A stretch of DNA of 64,000 bases from contig DATAKK010000068.1 of assembly GCA_036261615.1 (NCBI GenBank), positions 74,390-138,389 on the forward strand, in the 5' to 3' direction. Both the position numbers and the translations under genes were made by a program. Source of the DNA: JAJYQH01 sp036261615 (GTDB taxonomy: Bacteria; Actinomycetota; Actinomycetes; Propionibacteriales; Propionibacteriaceae). Under the pieces are notes generated by a model. It saw nothing but the letters and a program-made list of their open reading frames with translations, ran no database searches and was not told where the DNA came from. Shown in pieces: positions 26,634 to 34,678 of the stretch (positions within the stretch are counted from its first letter, which is position 1; every line of letters begins with the position of its first letter).

Positions 26634-27830
26634 GTGAAGGCGCTCCTGCTCGAGAACATCCACCCGATCGCCGTCGACACGCTGCGCGAACGCGGCTATG
26701 AGGTCGACCTGCGCACCGGCGCCCTCGGAGAGGACGAGCTCATCTCGGCTCTCGAGGGTGTCGACCTGCTCGGCATCCGCTCCGGCACCCACGTCACCCA
26801 GCGGGTGATCGCCAGCGCGCCCCAGCTCGCCACGGTCGGCTGCTTCTGCATCGGCACCAACCAGGTCGACCTGACGGCCGCCGCGCACGCCGGACTCCCG
26901 GTGTTCAACGCCCCCTTCTCCAACACCCGCAGCGTCGTCGAACTGGTCATGGGCGAGATCATCGTCATGGCCCGGCGCCTCACCGACAAGAACCGGCTCA
27001 TGCACGGCGGCGTCTGGGACAAGTCGGCGGCCGGTGCCCACGAGGTGCGCGGGCGGACGCTCGGCATCGTCGGCTACGGCAACATCGGGTCGCAGTTGTC
27101 GGTGCTCGCCGAGAGCTTCGGGATGCGGGTCGTCTTCTTCGACCTCGCCGACAAACTGGCCCTCGGCAACGCGAAGCGCTGCGAAACGCTCGAGGAACTG
27201 CTCGCGATCTCCGACACGGTGACGTTGCACGTCGACGGCCGCGCGTCGAACGCCGACTTCTTCGGCGCGGAGCAGTTCGCCCAGATGAAGCCGCGGGCGA
27301 TGTTCCTCAACCTGTCCCGCGGGTTCATCGTCGACGAACAGGCCCTCGTGGAGAACCTCGAGTCGGGCCACATCTCGGGCGCGGCCCTCGACGTGTTCCA
27401 GCACGAGCCGCGCAAGGCCGGCGACCCGTTCGTCAGCCCGCTGCAGAACGTGCCCAACGTCATCCTCACCCCGCACATCGGCGGGTCGACCCAGGAGGCG
27501 CAGGAGGACATCGGCCGCTACGTCGCCGCCAAGCTCGGCGACTACGTCGAGTCCGGTGCCACCGGCATGAGCGTCAACCTGCCCTCAGTGAACACCGAGG
27601 CGCCGCAGGGGGTGCGGGTGCTGCACCTGCACCGCAACGTGCCCGGCGTCCTGGCCCGCCTCAACCAGCGCTTCGCCGATCACGGGGCCAACATCACCTA
27701 CCAGTCGCTCGCGACCAAGGGCGAGTACGGCTACGTCGTCACCGACCTCGCCAACCTCACCGGAGCGCTGGCCGACGAGCTGGCGTCGATGCCCGAGACG
27801 GTGCGGGTGCGGGTGCTCGAGCAGCGGTGA
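26634..27830 (+). CDS. serA: D-3-phosphoglycerate dehydrogenase
   Basis: A 398-residue enzyme for the first step of serine synthesis (3-phosphoglycerate to 3-phosphohydroxypyruvate). It has the NAD motif LGIVGYGNIGSQ (about 144-155), the catalytic Arg in NLSRGFIVDE, and His in LTPHIGGST. A C-terminal ACT domain covers about 325-398. Length and the C-F-C-I-G-T-N-Q motif follow the E. coli-type enzyme rather than the longer actinobacterial type (about 530 residues) with an extra regulatory domain. GTG start; own leaderless promoter; ends one base from the converging hisN gene. Confidence 0.93.
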   Translation: MKALLLENIHPIAVDTLRERGYEVDLRTGALGEDELISALEGVDLLGIRSGTHVTQRVIASAPQLATVGCFCIGTNQVDLTAAAHAGLPVFNAPFSNTRSVVELVMGEIIVMARRLTDKNRLMHGGVWDKSAAGAHEVRGRTLGIVGYGNIGSQLSVLAESFGMRVVFFDLADKLALGNAKRCETLEELLAISDTVTLHVDGRASNADFFGAEQFAQMKPRAMFLNLSRGFIVDEQALVENLESGHISGAALDVFQHEPRKAGDPFVSPLQNVPNVILTPHIGGSTQEAQEDIGRYVAAKLGDYVESGATGMSVNLPSVNTEAPQGVRVLHLHRNVPGVLARLNQRFADHGANITYQSLATKGEYGYVVTDLANLTGALADELASMPETVRVRVLEQR

Positions 27831-27831
27831 G

Positions 27832-28653
27832 TCAGTCGGCGTCGACGGCGTAGTCGTCGGCGTCCTCGACCGCGAGCGCCTCGACCACCGCGTGGTGCAG
27901 GGGGCCGTTCGTGCAGACCGCGCCGGGGCCGAACGGTCCGGGCTCCCCGTCGAGGTTGGTGAAACTGCCGCCGGCCTCGCGGACGATGATGTCGAGCGCC
28001 GCCATGTCGTGCAGGGCGAGTTCGGGCTCCGCGGCGAGGTCGACCGCCCCCTCGGCCACCAGCATGTAGCTCCAGAAGTCGCCGAAGGCCCGGGTGCGCC
28101 AGCACTCGCGGAGCAGGTTGACGAAGTTCTGGCCCCTGCCGCTGGTGATCCAGCCGTCGATGGACGAGTAGCTCAGCGAGGCGTTCTCGAGCCGGTCGAC
28201 GCCGGACGTGTGGATGCGGGTGGGGTTCATGAGCGACTTCCCGGTGTAGGCGCCCGCCCCCTCGGCCGCCCACCAGCGGCGTCCGAGCGCCGGAGCGCTC
28301 ACGACGCCCACGCAGACCCGGTTGTCGACCATGAGCGCGATGAGGGTGGCCCACACGGGCACGCCGCGGATGAAGTTGCGGGTGGCGTCGATCGGGTCGA
28401 TGACCCACCGCCGGGGACCCCAGCCGGTGTCCTCGCCCTCCTCGCCGTGCACCGCGTCGCGCGGCCGGGCCCGGCGCAGCGTGGTGCGCAGCGCCTCCTC
28501 CACCGCGGTGTCGGCGTCGCTCACCTCGGTGAGGTCGGGTTTCGTGCTCACCCGCAGGTCCTGCGCCTTGAACCGCTTCATGGTGATGGCGTCGGCGTTG
28601 TCGGCCAGCACGTGGGCGAGGCGGAGGTCGTCGTTGTAGTCGCGGGAAGCCAT
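27832..28653 (-). CDS. hisN: Histidinol-phosphatase, inositol monophosphatase family
   Basis: A 273-residue member of the IMPase fold. The metal-binding motifs are GEEGED (near 85) and WVIDPIDATRNFIRG (near 100), with a third Asp in HDMAALDIIVREAGG near the C-terminus. In actinobacteria this subgroup removes phosphate from L-histidinol phosphate, and its position beside rsgA and aroA is conserved. ATG 28653 lies 7 bases after TATCGT. A GTG at 28662 is an alternative start. Confidence 0.85.
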   Translation of the reverse strand: MASRDYNDDLRLAHVLADNADAITMKRFKAQDLRVSTKPDLTEVSDADTAVEEALRTTLRRARPRDAVHGEEGEDTGWGPRRWVIDPIDATRNFIRGVPVWATLIALMVDNRVCVGVVSAPALGRRWWAAEGAGAYTGKSLMNPTRIHTSGVDRLENASLSYSSIDGWITSGRGQNFVNLLRECWRTRAFGDFWSYMLVAEGAVDLAAEPELALHDMAALDIIVREAGGSFTNLDGEPGPFGPGAVCTNGPLHHAVVEALAVEDADDYAVDAD

Positions 28654-28660
28654 GCTCGCC

Positions 28661-28666
28661 ACGATA
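28661..28666 (-). promoter_or_regulatory. -10 box (TATCGT) for leaderless hisN
   Basis: Read on the minus strand, TATCGT precedes ATG 28653 by 7 bases, the same spacing as at several other genes in this window. Confidence 0.45.
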
Positions 28667-28689
28667 TCGAGGCCGGGCGGGGGACGCCC

Positions 28690-29670
28690 TCAGCGCGCCG
28701 CGGTCATCCGGCGGAAGCTGTCCAGCCGCTCGGGCGCCAGTCGGCCGCCGGCCACCGCGGTGTCCAGGGCGCACTCGGGCTGGTCCGCCCCGTGCGTACA
28801 GCCGCGCGGGCAGTCGGAGGTGAGCTCGTCGAGGTCGGGGAACGCGCGCAGGACGCTCTCGACCGTCACGTGGCTGAGGCCGAAGCTGCGCACTCCCGGG
28901 GTGTCGATGACCCAGCCGCGGGCGTCGGGCAGCTCCAGGGCGATGGCCGACGTCGACGTGTGACGGCCGCGGCCGGTGACGTCGTTGACCTCGCCGGTCG
29001 TGCGGTTCACCCCTGGGATGAGCCGGTTGACGAGCGTCGACTTGCCGACCCCCGAGTGGCCCACCAGCACGGTCACCCGGTCGTCGAGCACCTCGCGCAC
29101 CGGGCCGAGGTCGGCGTCCGGCTCGGTGACGACGATCGGCACGTCGAGCGGCCCGTAGGCGGCGACCAGCTGGTCGGGGGAGCCGAGGTCGGCCTTGGTG
29201 AGGCACAACACCGGCTGCAGCCCCGCGTCGTACCCGGCGACGAGCACCCTGTCGATCATGCCCACCCGCGGCGGCGGGTCGGCGAGCGCGGTGACGATCA
29301 TCAGCTGGTCGGCGTTGGCGACGATCGGACGCTCGTAGGGGTCGGTGTCGTCCGCGGTGCGGCGGAGGACGGTGGTGCGCTCGAGCACCTCGGCGATGCG
29401 GGCGAGGGTGCCCTCCGCGCCGGTCACGTCGCCGTCGAGGCGGACGACGTCGCCGACGATCGCGCCCTTGCGTCCCAGCGACCGGGCCTTGGTGGCGGTG
29501 ACGATCGGGCCGCCGGCCTCCCCGTCGTCGTCGAGCACCCGGCAGCGGTACCGGCCCCGGTCGATGGTGATCACCCGGCCGAGCGGCAGCGCCGAGTAGT
29601 CGGGCCGGTCCTTGGTGCGGGGCCTGGTGCGCTTGCCGGGACGCTGGAACGTACGGTCGTCGTCACCCAT
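28690..29670 (-). CDS. rsgA: Small ribosomal subunit biogenesis GTPase RsgA
   Basis: A 326-residue circularly permuted GTPase for late 30S maturation. An OB-fold N-terminus leads to the G4-like LTKAD, then the P-loop GHSGVGKST and the G3 motif DTPGVRSFGL. The C-terminal zinc knuckle has CPRGCTH and a later Cys (ECAL). ATG 29670 gives the usual N-terminus (a short acidic start, then RPGKRTRPRTKDRP). ATG 29697 and GTG 29724 are alternatives; the last overlaps the aroA stop as GTGA. Downstream of aroA, likely co-transcribed. Confidence 0.93.
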   Translation of the reverse strand: MGDDDRTFQRPGKRTRPRTKDRPDYSALPLGRVITIDRGRYRCRVLDDDGEAGGPIVTATKARSLGRKGAIVGDVVRLDGDVTGAEGTLARIAEVLERTTVLRRTADDTDPYERPIVANADQLMIVTALADPPPRVGMIDRVLVAGYDAGLQPVLCLTKADLGSPDQLVAAYGPLDVPIVVTEPDADLGPVREVLDDRVTVLVGHSGVGKSTLVNRLIPGVNRTTGEVNDVTGRGRHTSTSAIALELPDARGWVIDTPGVRSFGLSHVTVESVLRAFPDLDELTSDCPRGCTHGADQPECALDTAVAGGRLAPERLDSFRRMTAAR

Positions 29671-29720
29671 GTCGCGGGCGCCGACCGAGTGCGGCATCGC
29701 GCCCCTGACGGCACGCGGAC

Positions 29721-31040
29721 TCACGCCCCGCCCCCCAGCAGGGTCGACCACATCCTCGGGAAGTCGGGCAGGGTCTTCGAGGTGCACGCGACGTCGTCGA
29801 GGCTGACCCCGGGAACCACGGCGCCGAGGAGCGCGGCCGCGTGGGCCAGCCGGTGGTCGGCGTAGGTGGCGAGCCGGGTGCCGTGCAGCACCCCCGGCCC
29901 GCGACCGGCGATCCGCAGCCCGTCGTCGAGTTCCTCCACCTGGACGCCGAGCCTGGCGAGCTCGGTGGCGAGTGCGGCGAGCCGGTCGGTCTCGTGCCCG
30001 CGGATGTGCGCGACCCCGCGGATCGTCGTCGTCCCCTCGGCCAGGGCGCCGAGGGCGGCGGCGACCGGGGTGAGTTCGCTCGACTCGTGCAGGTCGGCGT
30101 CCACACCGACGAGGCCGCCGGTGCCGCGCACGTGCAGGTCGTCGCCGTCGAGGCGCACCTCGGCACCCATCCGGGCGAGCAGGTCGCGGACCTGGTCACC
30201 GCCCTGGGTGGTGCGTGAGGGCCAGCCGGGGACGACGACCTCCCCCCCGGTGGCCGCCGCTACCGCGAGGAACACCGCGGCGTTGGTGAGGTCGGGCTCG
30301 ATCCGCTGGTCGCGGGCCGCGACCGGCCCGGGTGCCACCGACCAGCTCGCCTCGTCGGGACAGCTGATCGTCACCCCCCGGGCGGCGAGCATGGCCACCG
30401 TCATGTCGATGTGCGGGCGGCTGGGGACGCCGGCACCCCCGGCCCCGCGGTGGTGCAGTTCGAGGCCCTCGGGGAACCGGGGCGCCGCGAGGAGCAGCCC
30501 CGACACGAACTGGCTGGACTCGCTCGCGTCGATGGTGGCGCGGCGTCCGCGCAGGGTGCCGCCGGAGACCGCGAACGGCACCCGGTCGCCGTCGACGCCG
30601 ACCCCGAGCTGCCGCAACCCGTCGAGCAGCGGGGCCACCGGACGCCGGGAGGCCTCCGGGTCGCCGACGAAGCGGGTGCGGCCGGGCGCCAGGGCGGCGA
30701 GCGGCGGCACGAAGCGCATGACGTTGCCGGCCAGGCCGACGTCGACCGGCTCGGCCGCGGGGGAGATCGCCTCGGGGGGAGAGACCCGGGTCTCGGAGGA
30801 GCCCAGCGGGTCGATGCGCGCACCGAGTGCGATGAGCGCCGCGCGCATGAGGCGGCTGTCGCGAGCATCGAGGGCTCCGGTGAGGGTGCACGGCCCGTCG
30901 GCGACCGCGGCCAGGACGAGGGCCCGGTTCGTCTCGGACTTCGAGCCGGGGACGTCCACCCGCCCGGTGACGGGACGTCCGGCAACCGGGGCGTCCCACG
31001 GCCGGGCCTCGGGGACGGACGTCGCCGCCCCGGCCGCCAT
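29721..31040 (-). CDS. aroA: 3-phosphoshikimate 1-carboxyvinyltransferase (EPSP synthase)
   Basis: A 439-residue enzyme that joins shikimate-3-phosphate and PEP in the chorismate pathway. It has the PEP-binding VPGSKSETNRALVLAA near the N-terminus, LAGNVMRF in place of the common GNAGTxxR block, and TYADHRLAHAAAL near the C-terminus. ATG 31040 follows GGGAGC at good spacing; ATG 31094 would overlap the DoxX gene and is less likely. The change in the GNAGT-like segment (here GLAGNVMRF) is the actinobacterial form. Operon with the DoxX gene (13 bp apart) and rsgA. Confidence 0.93.
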   Translation of the reverse strand: MAAGAATSVPEARPWDAPVAGRPVTGRVDVPGSKSETNRALVLAAVADGPCTLTGALDARDSRLMRAALIALGARIDPLGSSETRVSPPEAISPAAEPVDVGLAGNVMRFVPPLAALAPGRTRFVGDPEASRRPVAPLLDGLRQLGVGVDGDRVPFAVSGGTLRGRRATIDASESSQFVSGLLLAAPRFPEGLELHHRGAGGAGVPSRPHIDMTVAMLAARGVTISCPDEASWSVAPGPVAARDQRIEPDLTNAAVFLAVAAATGGEVVVPGWPSRTTQGGDQVRDLLARMGAEVRLDGDDLHVRGTGGLVGVDADLHESSELTPVAAALGALAEGTTTIRGVAHIRGHETDRLAALATELARLGVQVEELDDGLRIAGRGPGVLHGTRLATYADHRLAHAAALLGAVVPGVSLDDVACTSKTLPDFPRMWSTLLGGGA

Positions 31041-31053
31041 CACCGCTCCCACG

Positions 31054-31668
31054 TCAGCTGAGCGCGGACTCGAGCGAGTCGGCGACGTGGCCAACGCTGC
31101 GGCGGGCGCTCTTGCCGAGGCTCGTCGTCTGCTTGCCGAGCGCCTTGCGGGCGTGCTTCTGCTGCTTCTTGAGGTGGCGCCGCTGCTGGGACGCCGCGCG
31201 GCTCAGCCGCTCCTGCTCGCGCTGGGCGCGCCAGCCGAGGCTCGGGTGGCCCTCGGTGTCGCGGGAGGCGATGAGCACGGCCCCGAGCAGCGCGACGTTG
31301 CGGAGCGCGACCGACCGGGACGCCGTGCGCTGTTCGGCGGTGGCGCCGGCGGGGGTGCGGGACGCCAGCACGTGCGGGATCATCGTGGCCGCCAACAGGG
31401 CCGAGCAGCCGCGGCGTCCGATGCCGGTGGCCAGGCCGAGCCCGCCGATGACCTGCGCGATGCCGGTGTAGCGCACCAGCGACCGGGTGTCCTCGGGGAT
31501 GTAGTTCGTCACCGTCGGCGGGGCGACCTTCTGGACGAGGGGAACGACCTTCTGGGCGATCGGCTCGGCGTCGGCGACGAACTGATCGGGCTTCCGGGCG
31601 GATTTGAATCCGTTGACCACGAAGAAGCTGGCGAGCATGGTGCGTCCTGCAGCGCGGATGAGACTCAT
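31054..31668 (-). CDS. DoxX family membrane protein
   Basis: A 204-residue protein. The first two thirds hold three to four membrane segments with the DoxX-like R-Y-T-G-I-A-Q-V-I-G-G-L-G-L-A and ASFFVVNG stretches. The last 60 residues are Arg/Lys/Gln-rich and likely cytoplasmic (RRHLKKQQKHARKALGKQ). DoxX proteins are linked to redox or membrane stress, but the role of this one is unknown. It starts the operon DoxX-aroA-rsgA. Confidence 0.8.
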   Translation of the reverse strand: MSLIRAAGRTMLASFFVVNGFKSARKPDQFVADAEPIAQKVVPLVQKVAPPTVTNYIPEDTRSLVRYTGIAQVIGGLGLATGIGRRGCSALLAATMIPHVLASRTPAGATAEQRTASRSVALRNVALLGAVLIASRDTEGHPSLGWRAQREQERLSRAASQQRRHLKKQQKHARKALGKQTTSLGKSARRSVGHVADSLESALS

Positions 31669-31775
31669 CCCCCATTCCTACCATCCTGCCCCCGACAGCG
31701 TCCCGCGCTCGGCGGCGAAAGCGCGGGCATCACACCCCCCCGGAGGACGGCGGGCGCGCGGGCGCCGGGCCGCAC

Positions 31776-31781
31776 TAGCGT
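31776..31781 (+). promoter_or_regulatory. -10 box (TAGCGT) for leaderless SRAP gene
   Basis: TAGCGT lies 7 bases before ATG 31789. GGGAGG lies in between but too close to the ATG to be a normal ribosome-binding site. Confidence 0.5.
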
Positions 31782-31788
31782 GGGAGGC

Positions 31789-32592
31789 ATGTGCGGCAGG
31801 TATGCGTCGTCGGCGTCCCCCGACCAGCTCGTCGAGATCTTCGAGGTCGACGAGGTGCCCGACCTCCCCGACGTGCGGGCGCTCACGCCGCGGTGGAACA
31901 TCGCGCCCACCGACCCGGTCGCGGCGATCGTCGAGCGCACCGACCGCGACAGCGGCGACGTGACCCGCAAGCTCTACGCGCCGCGGTGGGGCCTGGTGCC
32001 CAGCTGGAGCAAGGAGCCGGGCTCGGGCGCCCGGATGATCAACGCCCGGGCCGAGACGGTCGCCGAGAAGCCGGCCTTCCGCCGCGCGTTCGCCCAGCGC
32101 CGCTGCCTCATCCCCGCCGACGGCTACTACGAGTGGTACCCGCTGAAGAACGCCGACGGGACGCCGGTGCTGTCGAAGGGCCGGCCGGTGAAGCAGCCGT
32201 TCTGGATCCATCCGCTGGCGCGTCCGGGAGAGCCCGACGTCATGGCGATGGCAGGGATCTACGAGTTCTGGCGCGACGACTCCAAGGAGGCCGGCGACCC
32301 GACCGCCTGGCTCACGACCTGCTCGATCATCACGACGCAGGTCACCGACGCCCTCGGGATGATCCACGACCGGATGCCGATGCAGGTGCGCCGGGCCGAC
32401 TGGGACGCCTGGCTCGACCCGGACCTCACCGACCCGGCGGCGGCCCGGCAGTTGCTGCACGCCCCGAGTGCCGACGAGATGGGGGCCTACGCCGTGTCGA
32501 AGCGGGTGAACACGGTCGCCAACGACGGTCCCGACCTCGTCCAGCCGGTGGAGGAGTCCGGCGTCCCCGACCCCCGGGAGGGGAGCGGATGA
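31789..32592 (+). CDS. SOS response-associated peptidase (SRAP; HMCES/YedK)
   Basis: A 267-residue SRAP protein. The invariant Cys2 follows the initiator Met (MCGRYA) and forms the DNA-protein link to abasic sites in single-stranded DNA. The other active-site residues are Asn in MINARAET, Glu in GYYEW and His in MIHDRMP. It protects abasic sites in DNA from breakage. The fixed N-terminus confirms the start. It overlaps the next hydrolase gene by 4 bases (ATGA). No LexA-type box seen upstream despite the family name. Confidence 0.94.
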   Translation: MCGRYASSASPDQLVEIFEVDEVPDLPDVRALTPRWNIAPTDPVAAIVERTDRDSGDVTRKLYAPRWGLVPSWSKEPGSGARMINARAETVAEKPAFRRAFAQRRCLIPADGYYEWYPLKNADGTPVLSKGRPVKQPFWIHPLARPGEPDVMAMAGIYEFWRDDSKEAGDPTAWLTTCSIITTQVTDALGMIHDRMPMQVRRADWDAWLDPDLTDPAAARQLLHAPSADEMGAYAVSKRVNTVANDGPDLVQPVEESGVPDPREGSG

Positions 32593-33287
32593 GCGCCGAG
32601 CCGCCCGTCGTCGTCGACGTCGACACCGCCCAGGGGCCGGGGCGGCTGCTGCTCAGCGAGGCGGAGCGCCCCCACGCCCTCCTCGTGCTCGGCCACGGCG
32701 CCGGGGGAGGCGTCGAGGGCGTCGACCTGCTCACCCTGTCGCGGCTGCTTCCGGCCCAGGGAGTGACGGTGGCCCGGTACGTGCAGCCGTGGAAGGTGTC
32801 GGGGCGCCGGATCGCGGTGCGTCCCGCGCTGCTCGACGAGGCGTGGACGCCGGCGGTCCGCGCCCTGCGGGAGGTGCTGGCCGGCGTCCCGCTCGTCGTG
32901 GGCGGGCATTCCGCGGGCGCACGGGTTGCCTGCCGCACGGCGGACGCCACGGGCGCGGCCGGCGTCCTCGCGCTCTCGTTCCCGCTCCACCCGCCGGGTC
33001 GCCCGGCGTCCAGTCGGCTGCCCGAACTGCTGGCTCCCCGGGTGCCGGTGCTCGTCGTCCAGGGGGAGCGCGACCCGTTCGGTTCGGCGTCCGAGGTGCG
33101 GCTCGCGCTCGAGGACGCCGGACGGGGCCGGTCCACGGGCATCGAGGTGGTCGAGGTGCCGGCGGCCGGCCACGATCTGCTCCCCCGGCGGGCGAGCGGG
33201 GTGGACGCCGCGGCCTGGTGGCAGGCGCGGTCGACGGGGATCTCGGACTGGATCGGCGGAATAGCAGCAGCCCCCCACTCGTTGTGA
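32589..33287 (+). CDS. Alpha/beta hydrolase (KANL3/Tex30-like)
   Basis: A 232-residue hydrolase fold. The oxyanion region is LVLGHGAGGG, the nucleophile elbow is GGHSAGARVA (Ser near 107), and the Asp region is VVQGERDPFG. The His is in PAAGHDLLP. This fits the dienelactone hydrolase-like KANL3/Tex30 family; the substrate is unknown. Coupled by ATGA to the SRAP gene. The end of this gene carries the SigR-type promoter of the next gene. Confidence 0.87.
   Translation: MSAEPPVVVDVDTAQGPGRLLLSEAERPHALLVLGHGAGGGVEGVDLLTLSRLLPAQGVTVARYVQPWKVSGRRIAVRPALLDEAWTPAVRALREVLAGVPLVVGGHSAGARVACRTADATGAAGVLALSFPLHPPGRPASSRLPELLAPRVPVLVVQGERDPFGSASEVRLALEDAGRGRSTGIEVVEVPAAGHDLLPRRASGVDAAAWWQARSTGISDWIGGIAAAPHSL
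33258..33283 (+). promoter_or_regulatory. SigR/SigH-type promoter (GGAAT-N18-GTT) upstream of sigR
   Basis: GGAAT (33258-33262), exactly 18 bases, then GTT (33281-33283). This matches the promoter consensus for SigR of Streptomyces and SigH of mycobacteria. It lies inside the 3' end of the hydrolase gene and about 115 bp upstream of the sigma factor start, the setting for positive autoregulation. Confidence 0.72.
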
Positions 33288-33392
33288 TCGTCGTGATGGC
33301 ACTGCTTGACCCGACCCGACCACCCGTCCGGAAGCCGGCCCCCGGCCTCCCGGCTCCGGTGTGCTCGGATGCGGGGCATGCGGAGCGGGCGC

Positions 33393-33398
33393 TAGCCT
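33393..33398 (+). promoter_or_regulatory. Second, leaderless-type -10 box (TAGCCT) for sigR
   Basis: TAGCCT lies 8 bases before ATG 33407. It would give a housekeeping, nearly leaderless transcript in addition to the SigR-type promoter further upstream. Confidence 0.4.
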
Positions 33399-33406
33399 GG
33401 CTGGCG

Positions 33407-34081
33407 ATGACTCCTTTGACAGACCGTCCGGACCGGGACGGCTCCGCCGGGCACGGCGAGGCGTCCAGCGTGCCCGCCACCGACGCCGCCGACATCGACC
33501 CCGCCACCGAGAGCCACGAGGACCGCGTGGCGCGGTTCGAGAGCGACGCCATGGGCTACCTCGACCAGCTGTACGGCGCGGCGTTGCGGATGACCCGCAA
33601 CCCGGCCGACGCCGAAGACCTGGTGCAGGAGACCTACACCAAGGCGTTCGCGAGCTTCCACCAGTACACGCCGGGCACCAACCTCAAGGCCTGGCTCTAC
33701 CGGATCCTCACCAACACCTACATCAACCAGTACCGGAAGGCGCAGCGCCAGCCGAAGATCAGCGGTGAGGGCGAGCAGATCGAAGACTGGCAGTTGGCCC
33801 GCGCCGAATCCCACGACTCCACCGGCCTGCGGTCGGCCGAGATGGAGGCCCTCGACAACATGCCCGACTCGGTGGTCGTCGACGCGCTGAGCCGGCTGTC
33901 GCCCGACTTCCGGGAGGCGGTCTACCTCGCCGATGTCGACGGCTTCTCCTACAAGGAGATCGCCGAGATCATGGGCACGCCGATCGGCACGGTGATGTCG
34001 AGGCTCAATCGTGGACGCGGCCAGCTGCGGGCGATGCTCGGCGACTACGCGGCGTCCCGGGGAATCGGGGTGAAAGCATGA
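33407..34081 (+). CDS. sigR: ECF sigma factor SigR/SigH (redox stress)
   Basis: A 224-residue group IV sigma factor. Region 2 (DAEDLVQETYTKAFASFHQY, NLKAWLYRILTNTYIN) and region 4 (LSPDFREAVYLADVDGF, EIMGTPIGTVMSRLNRGR) match the SigR/SigH branch closely. The first 45 residues are a variable acidic extension; a second start at Met 49 could make a shorter form, as seen for SigR in Streptomyces. It drives thiol-oxidative and heat stress genes. The rsrA anti-sigma gene follows with ATGA overlap. Promoter: GGAAT-N18-GTT at 33258. Confidence 0.93.
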   Translation: MTPLTDRPDRDGSAGHGEASSVPATDAADIDPATESHEDRVARFESDAMGYLDQLYGAALRMTRNPADAEDLVQETYTKAFASFHQYTPGTNLKAWLYRILTNTYINQYRKAQRQPKISGEGEQIEDWQLARAESHDSTGLRSAEMEALDNMPDSVVVDALSRLSPDFREAVYLADVDGFSYKEIAEIMGTPIGTVMSRLNRGRGQLRAMLGDYAASRGIGVKA

Positions 34082-34392
34082 GTTCCGCGGCCGACGAGCC
34101 TGTGGTTCCTGCACCCGAGCCACGCGCGGTGACCAACCACGAGCATGTCGAGGAGTCGTGCGCGGAGGCCCTGGCCCAGGTCCAGGCCTTCCTCCACAAC
34201 GAACTGCCGATCTCGGATGCCGACCTCATCCGGGCCCATCTCAACGCCTGCGAGAAGTGCCTCGAGAACTTCGACGTCGAGGCGCTGATCAGCAGGATGC
34301 TGCGCCGGTCGTGTTCGTCGCCGCCGGCACCGCCGAACCTCAGGGTCCGGCTCACCGCGCTCCGGGTCACCTACCGGCTCGACGACCACTGA
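34078..34392 (+). CDS. rsrA: Zinc-containing redox anti-sigma factor RsrA
   Basis: A 104-residue ZAS-family anti-sigma factor. The motif H54-x3-C58-x2-C61 (HLNACEKC), together with an upstream Cys28, forms the zinc site; oxidation to a disulfide releases SigR. Two more Cys are absent from the usual C-terminal place, though C78 is present. It overlaps sigR by 4 bases, ensuring balanced production. The first 22 residues are a Pro/Glu-rich extension. Confidence 0.92.
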   Translation: MSSAADEPVVPAPEPRAVTNHEHVEESCAEALAQVQAFLHNELPISDADLIRAHLNACEKCLENFDVEALISRMLRRSCSSPPAPPNLRVRLTALRVTYRLDDH

Positions 34393-34401
34393 GCCGCCGG
34401 A

Positions 34402-34431
34402 TTGGTCGTCCGCGGCCGGTACTGGCAGAAT
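34402..34431 (+). promoter_or_regulatory. Candidate promoter of the bL37 gene
   Basis: TTGGTC (34402-34407), an 18-bp spacer and CAGAAT (34426-34431) precede the bL37 start by about 55 bases. The match to consensus is moderate. Confidence 0.4.
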
Positions 34432-34486
34432 CAGACACTGCGTCCTGCGGCTCGGCAGGGCCGATGACGAGGCTTCAGGAGGAACC

Positions 34487-34561
34487 ATGGGCAAGGGTGG
34501 ACGTAAGCGCCGCGCACGCCGCAAGCACAGCGCGAACCACGGCAAGCGCCCCAACGCGTGA
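34487..34561 (+). CDS. 50S ribosomal protein bL37 (24 residues)
   Basis: A 24-codon gene starting at ATG 34487, five bases after a perfect AGGAGG (34477-34482). The product is almost entirely Lys/Arg/Gly/His and ends in ANHGKRPNA. This matches the tiny actinobacterial 50S protein bL37 seen in mycobacterial ribosome structures. It is too short for most gene finders but has its own candidate promoter, ribosome-binding site and terminator. Such a basic peptide threads into rRNA. Confidence 0.85.
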   Translation: MGKGGRKRRARRKHSANHGKRPNA

Positions 34562-34576
34562 GCTGACGCGCCGATG

Positions 34577-34603
34577 CCCCGGTCGTTCGCGGCCGGGGTT
34601 TTT
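34577..34603 (+). terminator. Intrinsic terminator after bL37
   Basis: CCCCGGTCG (34577-34585) pairs with CGGCCGGGG (34590-34598) around a TTCG loop, followed by five T residues (34599-34603). A 9-bp stem (one T-G wobble) with a stable tetraloop. Confidence 0.88.
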
Positions 34604-34665
34604 CATGCCCGGACGCGGGCGGCGTCCGGGTCGGCTCCGCGGGAGTGGCCCGGCAGAGGTCCCGC

Positions 34666-34671
34666 TAGGGT
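34666..34671 (+). promoter_or_regulatory. -10 box (TAGGGT) for the leaderless kinase gene
   Basis: TAGGGT lies 7 bases before GTG 34679, just downstream of the bL37 terminator, so the kinase has a separate leaderless transcript. Confidence 0.5.
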
Positions 34672-34678
34672 GGGCCTC

